From contig JAGHTV010000554.1 of the NCBI GenBank assembly GCA_018065165.1, positions 1-9,299 of the forward strand: a DNA stretch of 9,299 nucleotides, in the 5' to 3' direction. Positions 1 to 6,496 of this stretch are shown one piece after another. The notes beneath the pieces were generated by a model. The model was not told where the DNA came from. It saw only the letters and a list, made by a program, of their open reading frames with translations, and made no database searches. Position numbers and translations under genes: made by a program. Positions within the stretch are counted from its first letter, which is position 1; every line of letters starts with the position of its first letter. Source of the stretch: Candidatus Sodaliphilus fimicaballi (GTDB taxonomy: Bacteria > Bacteroidota > Bacteroidia > Bacteroidales > Muribaculaceae).

Positions 1-84
1 GTTGTGAAGGAGATTAGCGAGCTCATGACTAGCAAACTGCAAGAGATTGCAAGCAAGATGAACGAGCTCTTGCCCAAGAACTAA
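1..84 (+). CDS. C-terminal tail of an unidentified protein (partial, 5' end outside window)
   Basis: An open frame enters at base 1 and stops with TAA at 82-84, giving 27 residues that end in NELLPKN. The segment is highly charged (E/K-rich) and probably forms a single amphipathic helix. The next gene starts 31 bases downstream on the same strand without a visible promoter or terminator between them, so the two are probably co-transcribed. The helix pattern resembles the C-terminal tail of PlsC-type acyltransferases, and the following gene is also an acyltransferase, but this is too little sequence to assign a function. Confidence 0.6.
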   Translation, partial: VVKEISELMTSKLQEIASKMNELLPKN

Positions 85-115
85 TTGTTAAACCTATAAC
101 AGACTCACAAAGAAG

Positions 116-652
116 ATGAATTTGGCCGGATGGATACTGAAAAAAGCAGGGTGGAATTTCAAAATCAACATTCCCCCTACTCCCAAGTGTGTGATTGCCA
201 TTGCACCACACACCAGCAACTGGGACTTCATCCTTGGTGAGTTAGCTATTCGCTCAGTGGGAATGAAAGCCGGATTTCTCATGAAATCTACATGGTTTTT
301 CTTCCCTCTGGGCTATTTTATGCGTAGCATAGGCGGCATACCCGTTAAGCAGCGTAAGCACACCCGTGTTACTGATAGCGTTGTTGCCGCATTTAACGAG
401 CACGAGGAGCTCGTCATAGGCGTGACCCCTGAAGGAACACGCTCACCCAATGCCAAGTGGCGTACGGGATTCATGCACATCGCACGCGAGGCCAACATTC
501 CTCTCGTTCTCGCCTACATCGACTATGGCACTCGCACAGTGTGCATCGACCGCTACTATGAACTGACAGGCGACATTGAGGCCGACATGGCAAACATAAA
601 GAAATACTTCAGTCAATTTACAGCAAAGTTCCCCGAGAAGTTTGTTTACTAA
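116..652 (+). CDS. Short PlsC-type 1-acyl-glycerol-3-phosphate acyltransferase family protein
   Basis: This 178-residue protein belongs to the PlsC/LPLAT acyltransferase superfamily, which transfers an acyl chain from acyl-ACP or acyl-CoA to a glycerophospholipid precursor at the inner membrane. The HX4D catalytic motif is HTSNWD at residues 32-37 (His32, Asp37). Motif II is GGIPVKQR at 73-80 and motif III is PEGTRS at 105-110, followed by the KWRTGF stretch at 114-119. The protein is shorter than E. coli PlsC (about 245 residues) and has no clear N-terminal transmembrane helix. The hydrophobic patch around residues 53-70 is the only candidate for membrane contact. This short form matches a small family I know from Bacteroidota, usually annotated only as glycerol acyltransferase. 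The exact acceptor is therefore uncertain, and an ornithine- or other aminolipid role is possible. The omega-amidase gene starts 12 bases after its stop. Confidence 0.85.
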   Translation: MNLAGWILKKAGWNFKINIPPTPKCVIAIAPHTSNWDFILGELAIRSVGMKAGFLMKSTWFFFPLGYFMRSIGGIPVKQRKHTRVTDSVVAAFNEHEELVIGVTPEGTRSPNAKWRTGFMHIAREANIPLVLAYIDYGTRTVCIDRYYELTGDIEADMANIKKYFSQFTAKFPEKFVY

Positions 653-664
653 TCACATCACGAT

Positions 665-1465
665 ATGCTTGACCGCAACCTGACCATAACTCTCATCGAA
701 GACGATATTGCCTGGGGTGACAAGACCGCCAACCTTGAGCAACTCAAACACAATCTTGAAAATGTGCCCGACGGCACCGACATTGTAGTATTGCCCGAGT
801 TGTTTAGCACCGGTTTCATCACGGGAGACAAGGAACAGGCCGCACAACTTGCCGAACGCAATGGTGGCGAGACAATGCACATCCTTCATGAGATAGCAAG
901 CAAACGCCACTTCGCAATATGTGGCAGTTTTCTTGCGGCAACTGCCGGCCAGCTGTTTAATCGTGCTTTCTTCATCGAGCCCAACGGCGATGATACATTT
1001 TACGACAAACGCCACCTGTTTGCATTTGGCGGCGAGAACGAAGTTTACCATCAAGGACACACCAACGCCCCAATCATAAGATTTAGAGGCGTAAACATCA
1101 AGTTGATTGTGTGCTACGACCTGCGATTCCCAGTATTCTGCCGCACGCAGAACAACGATTACGATGTGCTCATCGTGGTTGCCAACTGGCCCAAGTCACG
1201 CCAGCATGTATGGAGTACCCTGCTCGCAGCTCGTGCTATGGAAAACGAGTGCTATGTGTGTGGTGTTAATCGCTGTGGCATTGACAATCAAGGTGCTGAT
1301 TATGGCACCGGATCGTCGCAAATCATCGACTTCAAGGGCAAGGTCATTGCAACACGCAACGGAGACTGCCCAATCATCCCTGCCATCATCGAACCTAACA
1401 AACTCGCACAATTCAGAGAGAAGTTCCCTGCATGGCGCGATGCCGATGCATTTGAACTCAAATAA
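665..1465 (+). CDS. Nitrilase-superfamily omega-amidase (YafV/NIT2-like)
   Basis: This is a 266-residue carbon-nitrogen hydrolase, expected to be cytosolic as it has no signal peptide. The catalytic residues of the superfamily are in place: Glu45 (in LPELFSTG), Lys115 (in YDKRHLF), Glu124 and the nucleophile Cys150 (in CYDLRFP, 150-156). The YDKRHLFAFGGE stretch (113-124) and the CYDLRFPVFCR stretch (150-160) are typical of the YafV/NIT2 omega-amidase branch. That branch hydrolyses 2-oxoglutaramate or 2-oxosuccinamate to the 2-oxoacid and ammonia, clearing by-products of glutamine transamination, for example in methionine salvage. The length fits the family (about 250-275). Substrate assignment is by family resemblance only; another small amide is possible. 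It starts 12 bases after the acyltransferase stop and is the last gene before the cdsA promoter. Confidence 0.88.
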   Translation: MLDRNLTITLIEDDIAWGDKTANLEQLKHNLENVPDGTDIVVLPELFSTGFITGDKEQAAQLAERNGGETMHILHEIASKRHFAICGSFLAATAGQLFNRAFFIEPNGDDTFYDKRHLFAFGGENEVYHQGHTNAPIIRFRGVNIKLIVCYDLRFPVFCRTQNNDYDVLIVVANWPKSRQHVWSTLLAARAMENECYVCGVNRCGIDNQGADYGTGSSQIIDFKGKVIATRNGDCPIIPAIIEPNKLAQFREKFPAWRDADAFELK

Positions 1466-1479
1466 AGCATTAGCTTTAT
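1462..1479 (+). terminator. Weak A/T-rich hairpin at the end of the omega-amidase gene
   Basis: ATAAAGC (1462-1468) pairs with GCTTTAT (1473-1479) around an ATTA loop, followed by AATTT. The 7-base stem overlaps the stop codon and has only two G-C pairs, so it is at best a weak terminator. Its position between the omega-amidase gene and a good promoter fits a transcription-unit boundary. Confidence 0.3.
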
Positions 1480-1516
1480 AATTTGGGGGCGTATCACATT
1501 TTTAGGGCCTCCAAAA

Positions 1517-1547
1517 TTGGCAGTATCAGCAAAATTCAGTACCTTTG
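1517..1547 (+). promoter_or_regulatory. Bacteroidota-type promoter for the cdsA-purM operon
   Basis: A -33 element TTG (1517-1519) is followed after 20 bases by TACCTTTG (1540-1547), an exact match to the -7 consensus TAnnTTTG of the Bacteroidota primary sigma factor. Transcription would start near 1553, about 45 bases before the cdsA start codon. It lies in the only sizeable gap (131 bases) on the plus strand before 5587. Confidence 0.7.
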
Positions 1548-1596
1548 TAGCTTTAGAAACTAGCAGAGCTATTTCCTGCATCTAAAACTTACAATT

Positions 1597-2445
1597 GTGA
1601 AGAATTTCATCCTACGCACTATATCGGGCGCAGTATATATCGCCCTTATCATATCGGCAATCTTATTGCTCGACAATTCTCCTGTCGCCTACATCATACT
1701 GTTCTCGACAATCATAGCATTAGGCATGAACGAGATATACACCATGACACGCAACGAAGAGAGCGAGTCGTGGACAGTTATCCTTGTAGACTGGCTTGGT
1801 GGCATAGGTATGTTCACATCGTTATATCTCATGTGTACCAGCGAATCGTCAATTCACGGCCTTGCACTGATTCCCATTGCCGCATACCTGGTGATACGCT
1901 GCATCTTGCAACTATATCGTCCCAAGCAGAACGCCATGCACAGCCTGGAGCGTTCGTTCTTCGCATTGACTTATGTTGCATTGCCCCTAGCAATGCTCAA
2001 CTCAATCATACAGATGTCATCACCCCGCACACTGCTGGCAATATTCTGCTTCATCTGGATTAATGACACAGGTGCATTCTTGGCAGGCGTGACATTGGGT
2101 CGTCACAAGTTGTTCAAGCGCGTGTCGCCCAAGAAGTCGTGGGAAGGCTTTATTGGTGGCGTAGCACTGTGCATTGCAGCAGCTTATGCAAGTTATTACT
2201 ACCTTAACGAGTTCTTCCAAGTACCTCAAATCGAGACTTGGGTTGGTTTGAGTGTAGTAGTAGCCATTGCGGCAACATTTGGCGATTTTACCGAGTCATT
2301 GCTCAAGCGTACAATGGGTGTGAAGGACTCAGGCAAACTCATACCCGGTCACGGTGGCATACTTGACCGCATCGACAGCCTGCTGCTGGTGGCCCCGGCA
2401 ACACTTATATATCTCGCGTTAATAATTTACAACAATCCATTATAA
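1597..2445 (+). CDS. cdsA: Phosphatidate cytidylyltransferase (CDP-diacylglycerol synthase)
   Basis: CdsA converts phosphatidic acid and CTP to CDP-diacylglycerol, the branch point for phosphatidylethanolamine, phosphatidylserine and other phospholipids, in the inner membrane. The 282-residue protein is strongly hydrophobic, with about seven or eight membrane segments (for example residues 10-25, 30-44, 64-80, 88-104, 121-137, 145-165, 186-203, 217-229 and 262-278). The PROSITE-type signature is complete near the C terminus: S234-L-L-K-R238, then K243-D244, H252-G-G254 and D257-R258-x-D260. The motif SPKKSWEGFIGG lies at 177-188. The start is GTG at 1597. An in-frame stop at 1561-1563 and no in-frame ATG or GTG between them make GTG the best choice. 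It is the first gene after a good promoter, and purM follows 13 bases after its stop. Confidence 0.96.
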   Translation: MKNFILRTISGAVYIALIISAILLLDNSPVAYIILFSTIIALGMNEIYTMTRNEESESWTVILVDWLGGIGMFTSLYLMCTSESSIHGLALIPIAAYLVIRCILQLYRPKQNAMHSLERSFFALTYVALPLAMLNSIIQMSSPRTLLAIFCFIWINDTGAFLAGVTLGRHKLFKRVSPKKSWEGFIGGVALCIAAAYASYYYLNEFFQVPQIETWVGLSVVVAIAATFGDFTESLLKRTMGVKDSGKLIPGHGGILDRIDSLLLVAPATLIYLALIIYNNPL

Positions 2446-2458
2446 ATAAAGCATCAAA

Positions 2459-3625
2459 ATGAGCAACCAACGCTATGACTTGAGAGGCGTATCGGCATCG
2501 AAAGACGATGTACACAACGCAATCAAAAACATTGACAAGGGTCTGTATCCCAAGGCTTTCTGCAAAATTATCCCTGACATACTAGGAGGAGACCCCGAGT
2601 ATTGCAACATCATGCATGCCGACGGAGCTGGCACAAAGTCGTCACTGGCCTACACCTACTGGCGTGAGACAGGTGACCTGAATGTATGGAAAGGCATTGC
2701 TCAAGATGCCATTGTAATGAACATTGACGACCTGCTGTGTGTGGGTGCAACACAAGGCATCCTGCTGTCGTCAACAATAGGCCGCAACAAGAACCTCATC
2801 CCCGGCGAGGTTGTCAGCGCCCTTATCAACGGTACACAAGAGTTTCTCGATCGCCTGAACGAGATGGGTGTAGAAATCATCTCGACTGGTGGTGAGACAG
2901 CCGATGTGGGCGACCTCGTGCGCACAGTGATCGTTGACAGCACCGTGACATGCCGCATGCGTCGCGACGAAGTCATTGACAACGCCAACATCAAGGGAGG
3001 CGATGTTATCGTGGGCCTTGCTTCATTTGGCCAAGCCACATATGAGGACAGCTACAACGGGGGTATGGGTAGCAACGGACTGACATCGGCCCGCCACGAT
3101 GTATTCAACAAATACTTGGCCGAGAAGTATCCCGAGAGCTATGACCAAGCAGTACCCGACGAACTCGTGTACTCAGGTGGTTTGAAGCTTACCGACAAGG
3201 TTGACGGTGTTGATGTAAACGCTGGTCAACTGGTACTCTCTCCCACCCGCACCTACGCACCCGTCATAGGTGCTCTGCTCAAGAAGATGCGTCCTGCAAT
3301 TCATGGTATGGTACACTGTACAGGCAGTGCACAGACCAAAGTTATGCACTTTGTAGAGAACAAGCATGTAATCAAGGATAACCTGTTCCCCATTCCTCCA
3401 CTGTTCAAAACCATCAAGGAACAAAGTGGAACGGACTGGAAAGAGATGTACCAGGTGTTCAACATGGGTCACCGTATGGAAATATATGTCAGTCCCGATG
3501 ATGCACAAGCTGTAATAGAAGTTGCCAAGAGTTTCAACATTGACGCTCAAGTAATAGGTCATGTTGAGGATGCTCCAGCAAACCACCTCACCATCAAGTC
3601 GGAAGCTGGTACATTTGAATACTGA
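2459..3625 (+). CDS. purM: Phosphoribosylformylglycinamidine cyclo-ligase (AIR synthase), long Bacteroidota form
   Basis: PurM closes the imidazole ring in purine synthesis: formylglycinamidine ribonucleotide plus ATP gives 5-aminoimidazole ribonucleotide, ADP and phosphate. The 388-residue protein has the N-terminal YDLRGVSASK stretch (6-15). It also has the family's nucleotide-binding DGAGTK (55-60), the acidic NIDDLLC (88-94), STGGETADV (142-150) and GSNGLTSAR (204-212). FNMGHRMEI (334-342) corresponds to FNxGxGM of other PurMs. It is longer than E. coli PurM (345 residues). The usual HITGGG motif is replaced by HCTGSAQTK (286-294), which places it in a divergent Bacteroidota branch often named only AIR synthase-related. 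No other purine gene is nearby. It shares tight spacing (13 bases before, 9 after) with membrane and envelope genes. The assignment is good, but a related PurM/PurL-fold activity cannot be excluded from sequence alone. Confidence 0.88.
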   Translation: MSNQRYDLRGVSASKDDVHNAIKNIDKGLYPKAFCKIIPDILGGDPEYCNIMHADGAGTKSSLAYTYWRETGDLNVWKGIAQDAIVMNIDDLLCVGATQGILLSSTIGRNKNLIPGEVVSALINGTQEFLDRLNEMGVEIISTGGETADVGDLVRTVIVDSTVTCRMRRDEVIDNANIKGGDVIVGLASFGQATYEDSYNGGMGSNGLTSARHDVFNKYLAEKYPESYDQAVPDELVYSGGLKLTDKVDGVDVNAGQLVLSPTRTYAPVIGALLKKMRPAIHGMVHCTGSAQTKVMHFVENKHVIKDNLFPIPPLFKTIKEQSGTDWKEMYQVFNMGHRMEIYVSPDDAQAVIEVAKSFNIDAQVIGHVEDAPANHLTIKSEAGTFEY

Positions 3626-3634
3626 TAAACTCTT

Positions 3635-5023
3635 ATGCGCTGCTTAAAGGGCATAATACACATATTTATAGCCATGCTGTTGTCAACGGCGTGGCTATCG
3701 TGTTCAGGCCCATCGGGCGACGCCAATATGAACCAGCAGTTGCAACGTCTGGTGGTGGGCACTATGTACAGTCCTACGGGATTTTTCATCCTCAAGGGCG
3801 ACACACTGGGATATGACTACGACCGCATTAAGGAATATGCACAGCACAACAACCTGTATCTGGAATTCAGAGTGGGCAGCAACCTTGATGAATTGATAGA
3901 GATGTTGCGAAATGGTCAAATAGACATTATTGCAACCGAGGTTCCCAACACTACCGAATACAGGCAGAAGGTATTAAACTGTGGTTCTATCAACGAGACC
4001 AAGCAGATACTGGTACAAAATGCTCACAATGATCTTATTACCGATATCACACAACTCGCGGGAAAGGAAGTGTATGTGGGCAGTGGCACCCCAAGCGAGA
4101 ACACACTGCGAATGATTAATGGCGAACTGGGCGGACTTATCAACATCCAGCCACTGGCAAGTGACTCAATAGAGGCCGACGACCTCATGGAGATGGTGTC
4201 AAAAAACAAAGTATCGCTAGCGGTGGTAAACAGTGACATGGCACAGTTTAACAAGGAGCGATTCAAGGACATTGACATCACAATGACCTTGGGCGTTGCA
4301 CAGCTGTCGTCGTGGGCAGTAAGCGTTAACAACCAAGCACTTGCTCAACGCATTAACGAATGGAGCAACTCAAATGACTCAAGAGCATATTCAAAGACCG
4401 CACTGCAGCGATATTTCAAGAAGAGTTCAAGAAAAGAGCAGGAAAATCTGGCACAAGAACTCCCCCACTTGGGTCCCATAGGAGGCGTATCGCCATATGA
4501 CGGGTATTTCAAGAAATATGCCAACGAGATAGGTTGGGACTGGCGTCTGCTTGCTGCTATAGCCTGCACCGAGTCACGCTTCAAACCCAATGCAATGTCG
4601 TGGGCCAACGCTCGAGGTCTGATGCAAGTGCTGCCCAGCACAGCAGCACGATATGGCGTAAGTGAGGACCAATTGAACAATCCCGAGGTAAGCGTGCGTG
4701 TAGCAGCCAAATGCTTGAGAGATATAAACAAAGTTTTCCTGGGCAAGCTTCACAATCGCGACCAACGCATCAAGTTTGTGCTAGCCGCCTACAATGCTGG
4801 TTCGGGACATGTGCTCGACGCAATGGCACTTGCCGACAAGTATGGCAAGAACTCGCAACTGTGGGACGCCAATGTTGCTGATGCCATATTGTGGAAACAG
4901 AGCCCGCAGTATTACAACGATCCCGTGTGCCACTATGGCTATTGTCGTGGCAGCGAAACGGTGGGATATGTTGCGTCGGTAATGCGCAACTATAGGTATT
5001 ATGCAAGTAAATATTCACGATAA
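3635..5023 (+). CDS. MltF-like membrane-bound lytic murein transglycosylase (lipoprotein)
   Basis: This 462-residue envelope enzyme is predicted to cleave the MurNAc-GlcNAc bond of peptidoglycan with formation of 1,6-anhydro-MurNAc. Residues 1-22 are a signal peptide and Cys23 (WLSC) is the likely lipidated residue, although Trp at the -3 position is not the classical lipobox. Residues about 38-245 form a solute-binding-protein family 3 domain, as in MltF. Residues about 285-410 form the SLT/lysozyme-like domain, with the catalytic Glu313 in CTESRFKPNA, then ARGLMQVLPSTA (326-337) and AYNAGSGHV (385-393). The tail contains Cys432 and Cys437, which could form a disulphide. No acidic run follows Cys23, so surface export is not indicated and the protein probably faces the periplasm. 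It begins 9 bases after purM and ends 15 bases before the DUF3332 gene. Confidence 0.92.
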   Translation: MRCLKGIIHIFIAMLLSTAWLSCSGPSGDANMNQQLQRLVVGTMYSPTGFFILKGDTLGYDYDRIKEYAQHNNLYLEFRVGSNLDELIEMLRNGQIDIIATEVPNTTEYRQKVLNCGSINETKQILVQNAHNDLITDITQLAGKEVYVGSGTPSENTLRMINGELGGLINIQPLASDSIEADDLMEMVSKNKVSLAVVNSDMAQFNKERFKDIDITMTLGVAQLSSWAVSVNNQALAQRINEWSNSNDSRAYSKTALQRYFKKSSRKEQENLAQELPHLGPIGGVSPYDGYFKKYANEIGWDWRLLAAIACTESRFKPNAMSWANARGLMQVLPSTAARYGVSEDQLNNPEVSVRVAAKCLRDINKVFLGKLHNRDQRIKFVLAAYNAGSGHVLDAMALADKYGKNSQLWDANVADAILWKQSPQYYNDPVCHYGYCRGSETVGYVASVMRNYRYYASKYSR

Positions 5024-5038
5024 ATTAAATTTAAGATT

Positions 5039-5587
5039 ATGAAAAAAAGTTATTTGACTGTAGCGGTTGTACTGTCACTGGCAGCATCGCTCACACTCAG
5101 CTCTTGCTTTGGATCCTTTGCACTCACTAATAAGGTGATTAGCTGGAACAAGCAAGTTGGCGACAAGTTTGTAAACGAACTTGTATTTGTTGCAATGTGG
5201 ATTCTTCCCGTGTATGAACTCTCAATGCTTGCCGACATGTTTGTCCTCAACAGCATTGAATTCTGGTCAGGAAACAATCCTGTAGTAGCCGAGACAAAGG
5301 TAATTGACGGTAAGGATGCTAAATATCTCGTAGCTTGTGACGAGAAGGGTTATACAATCACTAACCTTGACGACAAGACTCAAGTCAAGTTCAACTTTGA
5401 CGAAGCAAACAATGCATGGTCTATTGAGGCAAACGGCGAGGAACACAAGCTGTTTACTTATGTTGACGACACACATGTGAACATGATTTGCCCCGACGGC
5501 AGCTACAAGACTGTAGAGTTGAGCCACCAAGGCGTGTGGGCTTACGAGCAGATGGTTTCAAGCCAGCTGCAATATGCCAGCCGCTAA
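5039..5587 (+). CDS. DUF3332 family lipoprotein of unknown function
   Basis: This 182-residue protein has a classical lipoprotein signal: MKK, a hydrophobic stretch, and LSSC at 20-23 (lipid on Cys23). The mature N terminus FGSFALTNKVISWNKQ, followed by KFVNELVF and NSIEFWSGNNP, is the hallmark of DUF3332, a family I know mainly from Bacteroidota and Proteobacteria. A second hydrophobic stretch (about residues 48-70, rich in VFVAMWILPVY) may contact the membrane. The C-terminal half (about 80-182) looks like a beta-rich domain with charged residues. The molecular role is unknown. It is the last gene of the cdsA transcript, 15 bases after the lytic transglycosylase and 27 bases before a strong terminator, which suggests an envelope role but no more. 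Confidence 0.85.
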   Translation: MKKSYLTVAVVLSLAASLTLSSCFGSFALTNKVISWNKQVGDKFVNELVFVAMWILPVYELSMLADMFVLNSIEFWSGNNPVVAETKVIDGKDAKYLVACDEKGYTITNLDDKTQVKFNFDEANNAWSIEANGEEHKLFTYVDDTHVNMICPDGSYKTVELSHQGVWAYEQMVSSQLQYASR

Positions 5588-5614
5588 TTAATTGAGAAAT
5601 CAGCAATTGGATAT

Positions 5615-5655
5615 ATGGAGTTGCAGGCAATCGCCTAGCAACTCCATTGTTTTAT
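5615..5655 (+). terminator. Strong intrinsic terminator of the cdsA-purM-transglycosylase-DUF3332 operon
   Basis: ATGGAGTTGC (5615-5624) pairs perfectly with GCAACTCCAT (5638-5647). The stem continues with AGGC (5625-5628) against GCCT (5633-5636), leaving one bulged A (5637) and an AATC tetraloop. The stem is followed by TGTTTTAT (5648-5655). It lies 27 bases after the DUF3332 stop codon. Confidence 0.85.
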
Positions 5656-5763
5656 CGTGACATTACCTAAAGGACACTCACACAAGCCATCACCTATAGG
5701 GCATTATTGGCCTGAGAACTGTGGATTGCCGAAAAAAGTGCATGTGCACTCACACAAACAAAG

Positions 5764-5797
5764 AAGAAGCCATGCGATAGAATTCGCATGGCTTCTT
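5764..5797 (-). terminator. Intrinsic terminator of dnaK, possibly bidirectional
   Basis: AAGAAGCCATGCGA (5764-5777) pairs over 14 bases with TCGCATGGCTTCTT (5784-5797) around a 6-base loop. Read on the minus strand, the stem is followed by a T-rich tail (TTCTTTGTTTGTG), as expected 27 bases after the dnaK stop codon. On the plus strand the tail (TTCTTGTATTTAG) is also T-rich, so the hairpin could back up the terminator at 5615-5655. Confidence 0.85.
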
Positions 5798-5824
5798 GTA
5801 TTTAGAGAATGATAATCGGCGTGA

Positions 5825-6427
5825 TTATTTAACCTCTTCGTAGCTTACATCCTCGGCGTTGTTTCCATTGTTTCCACCGTTTCCGGGTTGTGCACCACCC
5901 TGGAAGCCGCCAAAGTCTTGAGGACCTTGAGGACCGCCTTGTGCACCACCTGCTGCTTGAGCAGCTTGGTACATTTGTTCGAAGAGCTTTGTAAGCTCGG
6001 CACTTGCAGAGTCGATAGCAGCAAGGTCTTGAGCCTTGTGAGCATCTTTCAACTTAGCAAGAGCGGTCTCGATTTGAGTCTTGATCTCAGCAGGAAGCTT
6101 GTCGCCTGCGTCCTTGAGAGTCTTCTCGGTTTGGAAGATGAGAGCATCTGCCTGGTTGATCTTGTCGATACGCTCTTTCTCCTTAGCGTCGGCAGCAGCG
6201 TTGGCAGTAGCCTCGTCCTTCATGCGCTGGATTTCCTCGTCGCTCAAGCCACTTGAAGCCTCGATGCGGATACTTTGCTCCTTGCCTGTAGCCTTGTCCT
6301 TAGCGCTTACGCTCATGATACCATTAGCGTCGACCTCGAATGTGACCTCGATTTGAGGAATGCCACGGGGTGCGGGAGCGATGCCGTCGAGGTGGAAACG
6401 ACCCAGAGTCTTGTCGTCCTTAGCCAT
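5825..6427 (-). CDS. dnaK: C-terminal part of DnaK, separated by an in-frame stop (200 residues from the first ATG)
   Basis: This is the rest of the Hsp70 chaperone, in the same frame as the upstream dnaK segment. The frame is open from 6493 to the TAA at 5825-5827 (222 codons). The first possible start is ATG at 6425-6427, which in intact DnaK is an internal Met within [10 protein letters not shown]. The fragment carries most of the beta substrate-binding subdomain ([41 protein letters not shown]). It also has the alpha-helical lid ([10 protein letters not shown] through the K/A/E-rich helices) and a Gly/Gln/Asn-rich disordered tail ending in EEVK. Without the ATPase domain it could not act as a chaperone alone. 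If the upstream TAA is an error, it simply belongs to one 639-640 residue DnaK. The unbroken frame argues that any lesion is very recent. Confidence 0.85.
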   Translation of the reverse strand: MAKDDKTLGRFHLDGIAPAPRGIPQIEVTFEVDANGIMSVSAKDKATGKEQSIRIEASSGLSDEEIQRMKDEATANAAADAKEKERIDKINQADALIFQTEKTLKDAGDKLPAEIKTQIETALAKLKDAHKAQDLAAIDSASAELTKLFEQMYQAAQAAGGAQGGPQGPQDFGGFQGGAQPGNGGNNGNNAEDVSYEEVK

Positions 6428-6493
6428 GGGACGCTCACCTTGCAGAACATGGATTTCAACCTCGGGCTGATTGTCGGCAGCAGTTGAGAATAC

Positions 6494-6496
6494 TTA
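6494..6496 (-). other. dnaK: In-frame TAA stop inside dnaK where the family has glutamine
   Basis: On the minus strand the codons run AAG AGC TAA GTA TTC TCA ACT, that is K-S-stop-V-F-S-T. E. coli DnaK reads HSQVFSTA at the same place. A single C-to-T change in CAA gives TAA. No frameshift is present, because the frame continues in register on both sides. It is codon 418 of 640. Confidence 0.9.

Noticed and set aside
653..1060. 135-residue minus-strand open frame opposite the omega-amidase
   Set aside because: It lies fully antisense to a gene with complete catalytic motifs, has no family resemblance, and is a shadow frame.
5024..5038. Possible promoter TAAATTTA just before the DUF3332 gene
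   Set aside because: The last base deviates from TAnnTTTG, there is no TTG at the right distance, and the 15-base gap suggests simple operon continuation.
5675..5757. 11-base direct repeat CACTCACACAA at 5675-5685 and 5747-5757
   Set aside because: It is short and simple in composition, the second copy lies in the tail of the dnaK terminator, and no mobile-element or array structure surrounds it. It is probably chance or terminator-related.
6494..6496. Genetic-code change (TAA read as glutamine)
   Set aside because: TAA is the ordinary terminator of several genes here, including the acyltransferase (650-652), the omega-amidase (1463-1465) and dnaK itself (5825-5827), so a reassigned TAA is not tenable.
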